A DNA stretch of 64,000 nucleotides from Synechococcus sp. PROS-7-1 (lineage in GTDB: Bacteria > Cyanobacteriota > Cyanobacteriia > PCC-6307 > Cyanobiaceae): positions 1,260,572 through 1,324,571 of the forward strand of contig NZ_CP047945.1 of NCBI RefSeq assembly GCF_014279795.1, given 5' to 3'. The position numbers and the translations under genes are program-made. Shown here piece after piece: positions 1-10,600 of the stretch. The first letter of the stretch is position 1. Each line of letters begins with the position of its first letter. The notes beneath the pieces were generated by a model, which saw only the letters and a list, made by a program, of their open reading frames with translations, was not told the origin of the DNA and ran no database searches.

Positions 1-600
1 ATCTCTGATCGAGGAGATCGCGAGGAGATGGTGGTTCTGCATGAAGAAACTTCAGCGCCCATGCATGCCTTGCTCAGCCTCGCCAACACGGAGAGCCACA
101 ACTTCACAGCTGAGGTGTTGATGCGTCAGGCGGCCGATCTCTGGGACGTGAAGGCTGCATCAAGAGCGACGGAACGCTGGATGTGGGAACAGGGTCTTCC
201 CGTTCAAGGGCTGCGGGTTGCGGACGGAAGTGGTCTGTCCAGGAACAACAGGGTCACGAGCCAAACGATTGCCGCTTTGTTGATGCGTATGGATCAACAT
301 CCTTACGCTCCCTATTACCAGGCCTCCATGGCCATTGCCGGACAACGGGGCACACTCAGAAATCTCTACAGAGGGACTCCTATTGATGGACGTTTCCGAG
401 GGAAGACTGGAACCATCAGCGGAGTGAGGAGCATCTCTGGCATCCTGCAAACCGCAGATGGCCCCCGTTATGTGAGCATGATCTCCAACGGCTCGAGCCG
501 GCCGAACACAGTGATCGGCCAGATTCTTCGATCCGTTTTGAAATTCAGCCCGTGCCCTTCATCTGCCGCACCCGCGATGCTGCACGGCGGGCGCGGCTGA
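1..600 (+). CDS. dacB: D-alanyl-D-alanine carboxypeptidase/endopeptidase, PBP4 (DacB) type, 3' part
   Basis: Only the C-terminal ~199 residues are present; the frame is open from base 1, so the gene starts outside the window. Two penicillin-binding motifs are visible: the SxN-type motif within GSGLSRNN and the KTG motif within RGKTGT. Their order and spacing fit class C PBP4 enzymes, which cut the terminal D-Ala and cross-links of peptidoglycan in the periplasm. The catalytic SxxK would lie upstream. The last ~18 codons run into the 3' end of the convergent coiled-coil gene (56 bp overlap), which gives an odd Pro/Ala/Gly-rich tail. Family assignment is good; the exact substrate is inferred. 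Confidence 0.85.
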   Translation: MSDRGDREEMVVLHEETSAPMHALLSLANTESHNFTAEVLMRQAADLWDVKAASRATERWMWEQGLPVQGLRVADGSGLSRNNRVTSQTIAALLMRMDQHPYAPYYQASMAIAGQRGTLRNLYRGTPIDGRFRGKTGTISGVRSISGILQTADGPRYVSMISNGSSRPNTVIGQILRSVLKFSPCPSSAAPAMLHGGRG

Positions 601-1474
601 TCGGAACAGCTTTCGAGTCGCTTGTTTCGTTGATCGGAGCTTCAGTGCGTCCTGTCTGAATCTTCACCAATTCCTGACGGCCAGCCATCACCACCTGAGC
701 CATCTCTTTCAGGCGCTGTTCGAGCTCACCGAGGGTTTGTTCTGCATAACGGTTGGCACCGTCCTGAACCGACGAAGCTTCCTGGCGACTCCGCTGAATC
801 AGTGACTCGCACTGCTGTTGGGTCTGCTGACGGAATTGCAACGCATCCTGATGCAAGCGTTCGGCTTCGCTCTGCGCTTCTTTCTGAAGCCTCAACCCTT
901 CTTGGCGGATTTGATCGAGCTCTTGCAGGGACTGAAGACGGTTTCGTTCATGTTGCTCGCTGAGCTGGCGTTTCAGTTCAATGGCTTCCTGATCGAGCTG
1001 CTGACGGCGCTGCAGGGCCTCTTGTTCGAGCTGCTGTCTGCGAGTGGCGTACTGCTGCTCCAGTTGGGCCTGCTTGGTTTGCATCTCCTGTTCCATCTGG
1101 GCGGATTGATGACGTGCGGTCTGCAGAAGCTGCTCGCATTGCTGGCGAACCTGTTCACGCATCTCATTCACCTGTCGCTCAGCTTCCTGACGGATGGAGG
1201 CCTGAGACACGAGTTGTTCGCGTTGCTGTTGGGCGTTTGCGACGATCTCGTCAGCTTGGGAGCGAGCCGTGGCGATGAAATCATCGCGCTTCTCCAGAAG
1301 CTGATCGGCCTGAGCGACTTGGGAGGGCATTGCTTCGCGAACTGCGTCCAGCAGTTCGACGGCATCCTGCTCGTTCACGAGCCTCCCACCGCTGAAGGGA
1401 ATACGGGTTCCCTCGAGCATGATCTCCTCGAGCTGATCGAGCTGTTCGAGTACGGAGAACCGGATCTCGCTCAT
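545..1474 (-). CDS. Long coiled-coil protein, DivIVA/Cdv3-like
   Basis: A 309-residue protein that is almost wholly Gln/Glu/Arg-rich heptad coiled coil from about residue 60 to 265. It has a conserved-looking globular N-terminus ([16 protein letters not shown], then [20 protein letters not shown]) and a basic C-terminus. The N-terminal pattern resembles the cyanobacterial DivIVA-like division protein Cdv3, so a cytoplasmic scaffold role in division or cell shape is plausible. That is inference from resemblance only; F0-subunit-b-like coiled coils would look similar. Its ATG overlaps the coaD stop in an ATGA, so the two genes are probably co-translated. Its 3' end overlaps convergent dacB. Confidence 0.7.
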   Translation of the reverse strand: MSEIRFSVLEQLDQLEEIMLEGTRIPFSGGRLVNEQDAVELLDAVREAMPSQVAQADQLLEKRDDFIATARSQADEIVANAQQQREQLVSQASIRQEAERQVNEMREQVRQQCEQLLQTARHQSAQMEQEMQTKQAQLEQQYATRRQQLEQEALQRRQQLDQEAIELKRQLSEQHERNRLQSLQELDQIRQEGLRLQKEAQSEAERLHQDALQFRQQTQQQCESLIQRSRQEASSVQDGANRYAEQTLGELEQRLKEMAQVVMAGRQELVKIQTGRTEAPINETSDSKAVPISRARRAASRVRQMKGTG

Positions 1475-1968
1475 CGCGACGGGGGGGCGAAAGCCGAATT
1501 AAAGAACCTTGCAAGGTCTTCCGCCACCACCCGGGGCACCATGTGGTCGACTGCACCACCGAATCGGGCCACTTCCTTCACGACCGAGCTGCTGAGAAAG
1601 CTGTAGTGGGCTGACGTGGTGAGAAAGATGGTTTCGAAATCCGGATCGAGCGAGCGATTGGTGTGAGCAATCTGAAGTTCGTATTCGAAATCGCTCATGG
1701 CCCGGAGTCCACGCAAGATGAGGCGTGTGCCTTGTTCTTTGGCACAGGCCACCGTCAGTCCATCGAAACTAATCACGGACACATTGCCGAGGTGTTCTGT
1801 GGAAGCGGTGATCTGCCGCAGACGCTGTTCAAGGGGAAACGCTGGCGACTTCCCTGGGTTCTGCAGAACGGCAACCACCAGTTCATCGACAAGGGATGCC
1901 CCTCTCTCAATGAGGTCGAGATGCCCAAGGGTGAGAGGGTCGAAGCTGCCTGGATACAGCGCTTTCAT
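1471..1968 (-). CDS. coaD: Phosphopantetheine adenylyltransferase
   Basis: Catalyses the fourth step of coenzyme A synthesis, ATP plus 4'-phosphopantetheine to dephospho-CoA. The nucleotidyltransferase signature [19 protein letters not shown] stands at the N-terminus, with the HxGH-like TLGH. The later [14 protein letters not shown] and the [17 protein letters not shown] segment are also typical. The frame is open 12 codons further upstream to position 2004, but starting at MKALYPGS gives 165 residues, the usual CoaD length. Its stop overlaps the start of the coiled-coil gene by four bases. It is divergent from uvrC with a spacing of about 60 bp, so the two promoters must lie in that short gap. 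Confidence 0.95.
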   Translation of the reverse strand: MKALYPGSFDPLTLGHLDLIERGASLVDELVVAVLQNPGKSPAFPLEQRLRQITASTEHLGNVSVISFDGLTVACAKEQGTRLILRGLRAMSDFEYELQIAHTNRSLDPDFETIFLTTSAHYSFLSSSVVKEVARFGGAVDHMVPRVVAEDLARFFNSAFAPPSR

Positions 1969-2027
1969 CCGATTGATGTCGCGGTCCGGGCGGATCCTAT
2001 GCACATCGGTCTCCTTAGATTGGCGCC

Positions 2028-3986
2028 ATGCCCACCCTGATTGAGCAACCGGAACGGCTCGAACAGCGCCTCAAGGAGATTCCCACCGAACCCGGCTGTT
2101 ATCTGATGCGGGACGGGGAGGACCGCCTTCTCTACGTCGGTAAATCAAAGAGCCTGCGCAGTCGCGTGCGCAGCTATTTCCGCAGCAGACACGACCTGAG
2201 CCCGCGCATCCGCCTGATGGTGCGTCAGATCTGCGACATCGAATTCATCGTGACTGACAGTGAGGCCGAGGCTCTCGCTCTCGAGTCGAATCTGATCAAG
2301 AACCAGCAGCCTCACTTCAATGTGTTGCTCAAAGACGACAAGAAATATCCCTATCTCTGCATCACCTGGAGCGAGCCTTATCCGCGCATCTTCATCACCC
2401 GTCGTCGACGTTTCCGTAGCCCACTTGATCGCTTCTATGGCCCCTACGTGGATGTCGGTCTGCTCAGGAGAACGCTCTTTCTGGTGAAGAGGGTTTTCCC
2501 GTTGCGGCAACGACCCCGCCCTTTGCATCCCGATCGAACCTGCCTCAACTACAGCATCGGCCGTTGTCCAGGTGTCTGTCAGGAAAAGATCAGCTCAGAG
2601 GCTTACCACCGAACGCTGCGCAAGGTGGCCATGGTGTTTCAGGGGCGCAGTGATGAGCTGCAGACGTTGCTGCACCAGCAGATGGATCGTTACGCAGAAC
2701 GGCTGGATTTTGAGGCTGCCGCAAAGATCAGAGATCAACTGCAGGGGCTGGATCAACTGACTGCTGACCAGAAGATGAGCCTGCCGGACTCCTCGGTGAG
2801 TCGTGATGTGATCGCCATGGCCGGGGATGAACGATTGGCAGCGGTGCAACTGTTTCAGATGCGGGCTGGAAAGCTCGTGGGTCGCCTGGGCTATCTGGCG
2901 GACGCATCCAACCAACCGCCGGGACTCACCCTGCAAAAGGTGATCGAAGAGCACTACAGCCAGGTGGATTCCGTTGAAATCCCTCCCGAACTCCTGGTGC
3001 AGCATTCCCTCCCTCAGCAGACACTGATTGAAGAATGGCTCTCAGAACAACGGGAACGCAAGGTTCAACTTCACTGCCCCAAGCAGCGTCAGAAAGCGGA
3101 TCTGATCGAGCTCGTTCAACGCAATGCCGACTACGAGCTGCAGCGCGCCAAACAAGGTCAGGAACAGCAGGCTCTGGCAACGGAGGATCTAGCCCAGCTC
3201 CTTGAACTACCAGTGCCACCGCGACGAATTGAGGGCTACGACATCAGTCACATTCAGGGGAGTGATGCCGTTGCTTCCCAGGTGGTGTTCATTGATGGAC
3301 TTCCGGCCAAGCAGCATTACCGCAAATACAAGATCCGCAGCAGCAGCATCCGCGCTGGTCACAGCGACGACTTCATGGCCATGGCGGAGATTATGCGCAG
3401 GCGTTTCCGGCGATGGGCTCGGGCCAAGAGAGAGGGTGTGGATGTGGGAGCACTGCGTCAGAAGGGTGGCAGTGCGCTGCAGACCGATGGACTCAACGAC
3501 TGGCCTGATGTGGTGATGATTGATGGAGGGAAAGGTCAGTTATCGGCAGTGATGGAGGCGTTGAGAGAGCTGGATTTGCACGAGGACCTCACCATCTGCT
3601 CTCTGGCCAAACAACGGGAGGAGATTTTTCTTCCGGGGGAAAGCCAGCCGCTCGACACTGATCAAGACCAGCTGGGTGTTGCCCTGCTGCGCCGACTTCG
3701 CGATGAAGCCCACCGTTTTGCCGTCAGCTTTCACCGTCAGCAGCGTGGGGAACGCATGAAGCGGTCGCGCCTCTCAGATATTCCTGGTGTGGGTCCGAAG
3801 CGAGTAAAAGACCTGCTCGCCCATTTCCATTCGATCGATGCCATTCAATTGGCTTCGGTGGAGACCCTCGCGAAAGCCCCCGGTGTGGGGATCGCTCTGG
3901 CGCGCGATATCCGCCGTTTTTTCCATCCCGATGAGGACACACAGCAGGATGGAGCGGTTCAAGTCTCGGAGCCGATCAGCCGATGA
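2028..3986 (+). CDS. uvrC: Excinuclease ABC subunit C
   Basis: Makes both incisions around a lesion in UvrABC nucleotide excision repair. All expected modules are present over 652 residues. An N-terminal GIY-YIG nuclease domain ([11 protein letters not shown], then [14 protein letters not shown]) is followed by the Cys-containing [13 protein letters not shown] segment and a UVR motif near residues 205-240. The RNase H-like endonuclease domain has GYDISH and later MIDGGKGQL. Tandem helix-hairpin-helix motifs ([14 protein letters not shown] and [12 protein letters not shown]) close the protein. The next gene starts within the uvrC stop (ATGA), so uvrC is probably first in a short operon with the secreted protein and the photolyase-like gene. 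Confidence 0.97.
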   Translation: MPTLIEQPERLEQRLKEIPTEPGCYLMRDGEDRLLYVGKSKSLRSRVRSYFRSRHDLSPRIRLMVRQICDIEFIVTDSEAEALALESNLIKNQQPHFNVLLKDDKKYPYLCITWSEPYPRIFITRRRRFRSPLDRFYGPYVDVGLLRRTLFLVKRVFPLRQRPRPLHPDRTCLNYSIGRCPGVCQEKISSEAYHRTLRKVAMVFQGRSDELQTLLHQQMDRYAERLDFEAAAKIRDQLQGLDQLTADQKMSLPDSSVSRDVIAMAGDERLAAVQLFQMRAGKLVGRLGYLADASNQPPGLTLQKVIEEHYSQVDSVEIPPELLVQHSLPQQTLIEEWLSEQRERKVQLHCPKQRQKADLIELVQRNADYELQRAKQGQEQQALATEDLAQLLELPVPPRRIEGYDISHIQGSDAVASQVVFIDGLPAKQHYRKYKIRSSSIRAGHSDDFMAMAEIMRRRFRRWARAKREGVDVGALRQKGGSALQTDGLNDWPDVVMIDGGKGQLSAVMEALRELDLHEDLTICSLAKQREEIFLPGESQPLDTDQDQLGVALLRRLRDEAHRFAVSFHRQQRGERMKRSRLSDIPGVGPKRVKDLLAHFHSIDAIQLASVETLAKAPGVGIALARDIRRFFHPDEDTQQDGAVQVSEPISR

Positions 3987-4285
3987 TCCGCGTTCTGCCG
4001 TTGATCCTCTGTCTGATCGGCATGATTTCAACCACCTGGTGTCCCAACGCGGCGCACGCCTCACCAGGACTCTGTACAGGTCCGGTTTGCGCCGATGACA
4101 TCACCAGAAGTGCCAAAAACCACTGGCAACTGGTGCTCAAACTGAATGACCAACAGGGACATCGTGAAAAGGTGGTGATGAATTGCCTGGCAGGGCAGCT
4201 GAGCCCGAGCTCCGGCCCCGTGGATCGGGCCTATGCCACCGCCCTGGGCCGCAGGGCCTGTCGGTTGGCCGGTGAGGGCCGCTGA
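3983..4285 (+). CDS. Small secreted protein, unknown function
   Basis: A 100-residue protein that I do not recognise as a named family. The N-terminus is a clear signal peptide: hydrophobic [13 protein letters not shown], then a likely Ala-x-Ala cleavage near NAAHA. The mature part is short and holds four cysteines, two of them in CTGPVC just after cleavage, so disulfides in the periplasm are likely. The start ATG overlaps the uvrC stop (ATGA) and the stop lies two bases before the following GTG start, so the gene is embedded in an operon. It could be a picocyanobacterial hypothetical; nothing in the sequence points to an enzyme. Confidence 0.7.
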   Translation: MIRVLPLILCLIGMISTTWCPNAAHASPGLCTGPVCADDITRSAKNHWQLVLKLNDQQGHREKVVMNCLAGQLSPSSGPVDRAYATALGRRACRLAGEGR

Positions 4286-4287
4286 CA

Positions 4288-5775
4288 GTGGAGATCACCC
4301 TGGTATTCCCCCATCAGCTGTTTGCGGACCATCCGGCCACCAAGAACGGTCGTCCCGTGGCCCTGATCGAGGACCCGCTCCTCTTCGGTACTGATCCTCA
4401 ATGGCCAAACCGAGTGCATCGGCAGCGTCTTCTGCTGCACAGGGCCTCAATGACGGTCTATGCCGAGAGGTTGCGGGGTGAGGGTTACACAGTTTTCCAT
4501 CGCCGACATCACCAAGCGAGCACCACCGAGGATCACCTTCAAGCTCTTTTGGCAGCAGGGTTCGTCAGCTACCACCTGGCTGATCCGCTCGATCACTTGC
4601 TTGAGAAACGCTTGCGTCGGTTCGTGGACCGCACGGGGGGAGAGCTCCAAATCCTGGACTCGCCGATGCTTCTCACCCCGGCGTCGATGGTTGAGGAGCA
4701 CTTCGCCAGCGGCCGCAAACCCTTCATGGCCAAGTTTTATGAGCATCAGCGACGGCGGATGGGGTTGCTTCTGGACGATGACGGAGGACCGCTTGGAGGC
4801 CAGTGGAGTTTCGATGCCGACAATCGCAAGAAGCTCCCGAAAGGGATCAGCGTTCCAGCCGAGCCCTTTCATGGCAGTGGAGCCGAAGTCGAACAAGCGC
4901 GTCGAGAACTCGAGACTGAGAATTGTCCTGGCATTGGCAGCTGGGAGCCCTTTGGTTACCCCATTCGGCATGAGGACGCGGAACGATGGTTGCAGACGTT
5001 TCTGGACCATCGCTTCCGTGATTTTGGTGCTTATGAGGATGCGATCAGCACCCAGCATCGCGTGATGTGGCACAGCGTTCTCACGCCGATGCTCAACGTG
5101 GGTCTGCTAACGCCACAACAGGTTCTCGACCGCACCCTCGAGCGTGCTGCGGACGGTGACATTCCTCTCAATTCTCTGGAGGGATTCATTCGTCAGATCG
5201 TGGGTTGGCGTGAATTCATGGCCGTGATGTATCGCCGCCATGGTGTGGTTATGCGCAACAGCAATTTTTGGCAGTTTGAGGACAGACCAATCCCTGACGC
5301 CTTCTACACCGGGACAACAGGACTCCCTCCTGTGGATGACGCCATCAGCCATGCCCTGAGCAGTGGCTATTGCCATCACATCGAACGGCTGATGCTGCTT
5401 GGCAACATCATGTTGCTCTGCGGCTTTCATCCCCAACGGGTGTACCAGTGGTTCATGGAGCTGTTTGTTGACGCCTACGACTGGGTGATGGTTCCGAACG
5501 TCTTCGGCATGAGCCAGTTCGCTGACGGAGGGCTCTTCACCACCAAGCCTTACCTCTCAGGCTCGAATTATGTCCGCAAGATGTCCGACTACAAAAAGGG
5601 GGCTTGGTGTGACGTCTGGGACGGTTTGTTCTGGAGTTTCATCAAACGCCACGAAGACTTCTTCCGAAAGCAGTACCGACTGGCGATGATGGCGCGGAAC
5701 CTTGATCGCATGGATCCAGGCACCCTCCTGGATCACCAACGATGTGCTTCTGGGTTTCTTGACGGGCTGGTCTGA
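4288..5775 (+). CDS. Cryptochrome/photolyase family protein of the prokaryotic (6-4) photolyase type
   Basis: 495 residues from a GTG start. The N-terminal Rossmann-like half (ITLVFPHQLFADHPA) and the C-terminal FAD-binding half (VGWREFMAVMYRRHG, NVFGMSQFADGG, YLSGSNYVRKMSDY) match the bacterial PhrB/FeS-BCP branch, which repairs UV (6-4) photoproducts using light. Members such as PhrB hold a 4Fe-4S cluster with four cysteines. Here the first is kept (C362 in GYCHHIERL). The usual YCxxC pair reads Y435-K436-K437-G438-A439, so two ligands are missing; C441 could be a remnant. It is therefore probably a cluster-free member of the family. It follows uvrC closely, giving a DNA-repair operon context. 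Repair activity is inferred. Confidence 0.85.
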   Translation: MEITLVFPHQLFADHPATKNGRPVALIEDPLLFGTDPQWPNRVHRQRLLLHRASMTVYAERLRGEGYTVFHRRHHQASTTEDHLQALLAAGFVSYHLADPLDHLLEKRLRRFVDRTGGELQILDSPMLLTPASMVEEHFASGRKPFMAKFYEHQRRRMGLLLDDDGGPLGGQWSFDADNRKKLPKGISVPAEPFHGSGAEVEQARRELETENCPGIGSWEPFGYPIRHEDAERWLQTFLDHRFRDFGAYEDAISTQHRVMWHSVLTPMLNVGLLTPQQVLDRTLERAADGDIPLNSLEGFIRQIVGWREFMAVMYRRHGVVMRNSNFWQFEDRPIPDAFYTGTTGLPPVDDAISHALSSGYCHHIERLMLLGNIMLLCGFHPQRVYQWFMELFVDAYDWVMVPNVFGMSQFADGGLFTTKPYLSGSNYVRKMSDYKKGAWCDVWDGLFWSFIKRHEDFFRKQYRLAMMARNLDRMDPGTLLDHQRCASGFLDGLV

Positions 5776-5784
5776 ACCCTGCTT

Positions 5785-6399
5785 ATGGTCCCTTCAAGTC
5801 CTTCCCTGGCGATGACGCTTCCTCCCGAGGCCTATCTCTGGTTCAAGACCCTCCACATCGTGGGTGTGGTGGTCTGGTTTGCAGGTCTCTTCTATCTCGT
5901 CCGTCTTTTCATCTATCACGTGGAAGCCGAGGAGCTGGAGCCAGACCTGAGTCTGGCCTTCAAAAACCAGTACGGGCTCATGGAAAAGCGACTGGCCAAC
6001 ATCATCACGACCCCTGGGATGATCGTGGCTGTGTCGATGGCCATCGGACTGCTGGTCGCGCAACCGACATGGCTGCAACAGGGATGGATGCACGCCAAGC
6101 TTGCTTTCGTGGCAGCTTTGCTTGTCTATCACTGGTTCTGCTACAGGCTGATGGGTCAACTGCAGGCAGGCCGTTGTCAGTGGAGTGGCAAGCAGTTGCG
6201 GGCCTTGAATGAACTGCCAACGCTGCTCCTGGTGATCGTGGTGATGCTGGTGGTGTTCAAATCTCAGTTCCCGACGAGTGCAGCCACCTGGTTCATCGTG
6301 GGGCTCGTGGTCTTCATGGCTGCTTCGATTCAGTTTTATGCCCGATGGCGTCGGCTAAAAGCGGAATCCATCGCTGTGGAGTCCAGTCATGCCAGCTGA
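5785..6399 (+). CDS. hemJ: Protoporphyrinogen IX oxidase, HemJ type
   Basis: HemJ oxidises protoporphyrinogen IX to protoporphyrin IX, the last shared step to heme and chlorophyll, in the membrane. The 204-residue protein has about four hydrophobic helices. The family's N-terminal helix reads FKTLHIVGVVVWFAGLFYL with a conserved His, followed by IYHVEAEE; the central MHAKLAFV segment carries the second conserved His. An internal ATG at 5812 (MTLPPEAYLWF) would also give a normal-length protein and may be the true start. It overlaps the downstream PHP gene by 11 bases. With hemA and chlP it is one of three tetrapyrrole-pathway genes in the window. Confidence 0.9.
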   Translation: MVPSSPSLAMTLPPEAYLWFKTLHIVGVVVWFAGLFYLVRLFIYHVEAEELEPDLSLAFKNQYGLMEKRLANIITTPGMIVAVSMAIGLLVAQPTWLQQGWMHAKLAFVAALLVYHWFCYRLMGQLQAGRCQWSGKQLRALNELPTLLLVIVVMLVVFKSQFPTSAATWFIVGLVVFMAASIQFYARWRRLKAESIAVESSHAS

Positions 6400-7045
6400 T
6401 CTGCACCCCCTTCGGGCGATTCTTGAGACAGTCGGCCCTCAGAGCTGCCCCAGTGAGCTCAATTTTCACTGCCACACCATCTGCAGTGATGGAAGCCTTC
6501 AACCGGAGGATCTGATCCGACAGGCCAGTAGCAATGGCCTGCTTCACCTCGCGGTCACAGACCATCATTCGACTGCTGCCTATCTGCCCATGCAGACCTG
6601 GCTGCAGGCGCAGCAGGCCCATGGCCATTCAGTGCCAACACTCTGGACTGGGATGGAAATCAGCTGCATTCTTCGCGGCTGCCTGGTTCATGTGTTGGCT
6701 CTCGGTTTCGAACCGGGACATCCGCGGTTGGCGGTCTACAACCGTGGTGATGCTGTTGTCGGTGAAGCACTACGTGCTGACAGCGTGGTCAAGGCCATTC
6801 ACGACGCTGGGGGATTGGCCGTTCTTGCTCACCCTGCCCGTTACAGGTTGGGATTTCGTGAACTGATCGATGCCGCTGCAGATCTGGGAATCGACGGTGG
6901 CGAAGCCTGGTACGACTACGACATGCAACCTCACTGGCAGTGGACTCCCATGGTCTGTGAACAGATCGATGCTCAGTTGAAGAACCTTGGCCTTTTGCGT
7001 ACGTGTGGAACCGACAGCCACGGAGTTGACCTGAGAGGTCGCTAA
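6389..7045 (+). CDS. PHP-domain phosphoesterase (RNase AM/TrpH-like)
   Basis: A 218-residue metal-dependent PHP phosphoesterase. The metal-binding motifs appear in the expected order: FHCHTICSDGS near the N-terminus, AVTDHHST, then LAHPARY in the middle and GTDSHG at the C-terminus. This spacing matches the YciV/TrpH branch, whose studied members remove phosphate from nucleoside 3',5'-bisphosphates or act as 5'-3' exoribonucleases on short RNAs. The exact substrate here is inferred. Its start overlaps the end of hemJ by 11 bases, so the two are likely co-transcribed, although no pathway link is evident. Confidence 0.85.
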   Translation: MPADLHPLRAILETVGPQSCPSELNFHCHTICSDGSLQPEDLIRQASSNGLLHLAVTDHHSTAAYLPMQTWLQAQQAHGHSVPTLWTGMEISCILRGCLVHVLALGFEPGHPRLAVYNRGDAVVGEALRADSVVKAIHDAGGLAVLAHPARYRLGFRELIDAAADLGIDGGEAWYDYDMQPHWQWTPMVCEQIDAQLKNLGLLRTCGTDSHGVDLRGR

Positions 7046-7072
7046 GTTCAGTCATCGCTCCTGATTTCGGGT

Positions 7073-7648
7073 ATGGGTTTCTTCGACCGTCTGCTCAATT
7101 CCGGTTCCTCCGAAGCCGATCGCTCCCGTGAGGGATCTGGGCCCAAGCAGCCAAAACCCAAGCCCGAGGCCTACTACCTCGACAGTGACAGTTCCTCGAC
7201 CCTCGGGAATAGGGATTACATGCGGGAAGCCAAGACCATCCGCCGTACCTTCCCCGGCACGCTTGATAACCCTGGCGGCAAAGAACTCATCACGGAAGTG
7301 GATGCGCTTGATCTCAAGGTGGACAAGCGCAGTGATGGTCTCGGGGATCCGAAAGCTGAAAAGCCCATGGAAAGCCTGATCAAGGACGGGATTCCTAAGC
7401 CGGTGAAAAAGACGTTCGCCGAGACCATGACCAAGTCGGAGCTGGACCAAAAGCTCAAAGGCAGTGCTCTGAAGGCTTCTGGGGTTAATACTCCAAGTGC
7501 CCCGGATTCTGCTCCTGTGGCACGCAAGGAAGAACTCAAGCCGCAGGAAGCCCCAACAGCCACCCCCACTCGTGGTGGTGCCGCTCCCAGCGACAAGCCT
7601 GGCTCAATCGATCCTTTCCGTGCGATGGTCCGTGACCTCAACAAGTGA
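7073..7648 (+). CDS. Conserved cyanobacterial hypothetical protein, disordered tail
   Basis: 191 residues with no domain that I recognise. The N-terminus MGFFDRLLNS is amphipathic. The middle (about 55-130) is charged and probably folded, with TIRRTFPGTLDNPGG and a Lys/Asp-rich stretch. The C-terminal ~50 residues are Pro/Ala/Thr-rich and likely unstructured before the closing FRAMVRDLNK. It has no signal peptide or membrane helix. It stands 27 bases after the PHP gene and runs convergently into cobN with an 8-base gap. I believe similar proteins occur in marine Synechococcus, but no function can be assigned. Confidence 0.65.
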   Translation: MGFFDRLLNSGSSEADRSREGSGPKQPKPKPEAYYLDSDSSSTLGNRDYMREAKTIRRTFPGTLDNPGGKELITEVDALDLKVDKRSDGLGDPKAEKPMESLIKDGIPKPVKKTFAETMTKSELDQKLKGSALKASGVNTPSAPDSAPVARKEELKPQEAPTATPTRGGAAPSDKPGSIDPFRAMVRDLNK

Positions 7649-7656
7649 TCAGCACG

Positions 7657-10600
7657 TCAACTGTTAGGGCCACCACCGCATTCGACTGCTCGTTCAGCCT
7701 CCAGCAGTAACGCCCTAATCCCCTTGAGAAGGGAGGCATCTGCATCGCTCCATAGCTTGCGGTGGGATGCCTCTAACAACCGTTCAGCCATGTCCCGCAG
7801 AGCCCAGGGATTCACTCTTTGCAAAAAGGTCTGAACCTTGTCATCAAGCAGCCAGCGTTCCGCGATTCGGGCATAGCACCAGTCGGGGACGGCATCCGTG
7901 GTGGCGTCGTAGGCAAAGAGATAGTCGAGGCTGGCACTCATTTCGAAGGCCCCCTTGTACCCATGCCGTTGCATCCCTTCAATCCAGCGTGGGTTCAGCA
8001 GACGACTGCGGACAACCTTGTCGATCTCCCGTTCGAGTCCATGAATCCGCAGACGTTCGCGGCGTGAGTGATCTGCAAACAGAAGTCGGGGTGTCTGACC
8101 GCTGACCTGTTGGATGGCGGCGGCTAAGCCACCCTGAAATTGGTAGTAATCATCAGAATCGAGCAGGTCGTGTTCACGGTTGTCCTGGTTGTGAAGCACC
8201 ACTTGAACCGAGCGAAGCGCCTGTTCCAGACCCTGTCGGTCTGCATGGGCCACGGCATCGCCGTCGTAACGCCAGGAGCTCCAGGCGAGATAAGCCTCGC
8301 CAAGGTCTGTACGTCGCTCCCATTGACCTGAATCGATCAAGGCCTGTAGACCAGCTCCATAGGCTCCTGGTGCTGAACCAAACAGCCTGGACTGTTGTCC
8401 CTCCAACCGGGTGAGATGGGCCAGCGGGTTCTCTGCTTCCGGCTCGTCGAGGCCAGCCACCAAGGTGAGGGCACGATTCACCCAGCCCAGCAGCTGGGGA
8501 AAGGCATCCCGAAACAAACCGGACATGCGCAGGGTCACATCCACGCGCGGCCGTCCCAGCAATGTGAGGGGTATGAGCTCGAGATCCACCATGCGCCGGG
8601 TCGGCCCATCCCAGACAGGGCGGACGCCGAGCAAGGCCAACATCTGGGCGATGTCTTCCCCACCATTGCGCATGGTCGCTGTTCCCCACACCGATAACGC
8701 CAGATGGCGTAAGGGTTCACCGTGCTCAAGTTCATAGAGCTCAACGAGCTGTTCAGCACTTCGCCGCCCAAGATCCCAGGCTGCCTCCGTGGGAAGTCCG
8801 CGCAAATCCACGGAGTAGAAATTGCGTCCTGTAGGCAGCACGTCATCCCGTCCCCGCGTGGGTGCACCCGAGGGACCGCTTGACACGCGTCGCCCGGAGA
8901 TCCCCGCCAGCAAGGCATCGCGTTCCCGCACCCCGCAGTGCTGCAGTCGAGGCCAGAGATCCGTCCTGATGAACTCAAGCGATGCAGGAAGCGACGGCTC
9001 ATCAAGACTGCGATTCAGTGGATCAGCCAGCGCGATGAAAGCGTCGTCTGCATCCTCTGCGTCGAGGCCGAGCAGCCGTTGCAATAGCCGTTGCGCCTGC
9101 CCCTCAAGCCACTCCACTGCATCACTGACCCGACGGCAGCCCGGTGCACCCAAGGCATGCAGGAGGTCTCGATCGGTGGAGACCAGAGGCATTCCGTCTT
9201 CATCACACCATGGGTCAACGCTGAGATTGCACTCGCGAGCAACCCATTGGGTGAGACCCGGGCGGCACGCCACAGGAGCTCTGGCAATAGCGATCAACAG
9301 TTCGAGAAGCGATGCTGATGACGGCAATTCACCCAGTCGATGCAATCCGGTGCGGATCTGGGCTTCCTTCAGTTCGCAGAGATACGTTTCGACCTGTTCC
9401 AGTGTGGCGCTCCAGTGCGAGGACTCGGAGGCTGCATTGAGGGTGTCAGGTCGACCTGGCCAGTCCAATTCAACAAGCAGTGAACTGAGTTGTTGTTCCA
9501 GAGCACGGCAGCGGGATGCGCCGAGCTGACGCGCTTCGATGTACTCATCCAGCAGCGATTCAAGGGATAGCAGGGAGCCGTGCAAGCCAGCCCTGCCAAG
9601 CGGCGGGGTCAGATGATCGAGGATGACGGCATGCCCTCGACGTTTGGCCTGGGATCCTTCCCCCGGGTCATTGACGATGAAGGGATAAAGATGGGGGATG
9701 GCACCGAGAGCCAGGGAAGGGCCACAGGACGCGCTGAGGCCGACTGACTTGCCAGGCAACCATTCGGCACTTCCATGCTTGCCCACATGGATCATCATTT
9801 GGCAGCGCTCTTCTCGGCGCAACCAGAGGTACTGGGCCAGATAGCGATGGGGCGGGGGAAGATCCGGTGAATGGAGATCGCTGAGCTGGTCGGGGTCGTA
9901 TCCACGACTCGGCTGCACCAGCACGGTGATCTTTCCGAATCGAATTCCGTGGATGGCGAATCCTTCGGCATCGAGGTCTTCGGCATCGTGGGGCTGACCC
10001 CAGCGGCATTCAATAGCGTCACGGGCCGATTGCGGAAGCGTTGCCCACCAGCCCGCGTAGGTCTCGAGAGGGAGATGGGTCAGGGGAGATCTGAGATGAC
10101 TCTCCGGATCGTTGGTGCGCCCGGCAAGAATCATCGCCATCAGGGCATCGGAATCCTGGGGTAAGGGCTGAGGTCCAAGGTCGAAACCTTCTGCTTGCAG
10201 CCAGCGAAGGATGTTCAGGCAACTGGCTGGGGTATCGAGTCCGACACCGTTCGCTAGGCGTCCATTGCGGACGGGATAGTTGGCCAGAAGGAGCGTCAAG
10301 CGTCGCTCACTTGCAGAGGTCGTCTGAAGATCGACCCACGCGAGGGCATGATCAGCGATCCAGTGGATGCCTGCGCTGTCGGCTTCGAGACGCTTCACGG
10401 CTGTGCACAGCCGATCGTCCGCCTTGAGCACTTCACGAAAAGCCCCAATTCTTGTGGTGATGCGCCCATCCAGTTCAGGAAGAACAACCTGCAGAGAGAG
10501 GTCGATGGGATCAAGACCCTGGAACGACGACGCCCAAGAGCTGCGTGGACGCGATGAACTCAGGAGCTGGAGAACTGGACAATCGAGACTGTCCCAAAGC

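Noticed and set aside
818-1606. Long plus-strand frame opposite the coiled-coil gene, Leu-rich translation
   Set aside because: It mirrors the Gln/Glu repeats of the minus-strand gene (CAG/CTG codons read backwards) and has no family-like sequence.
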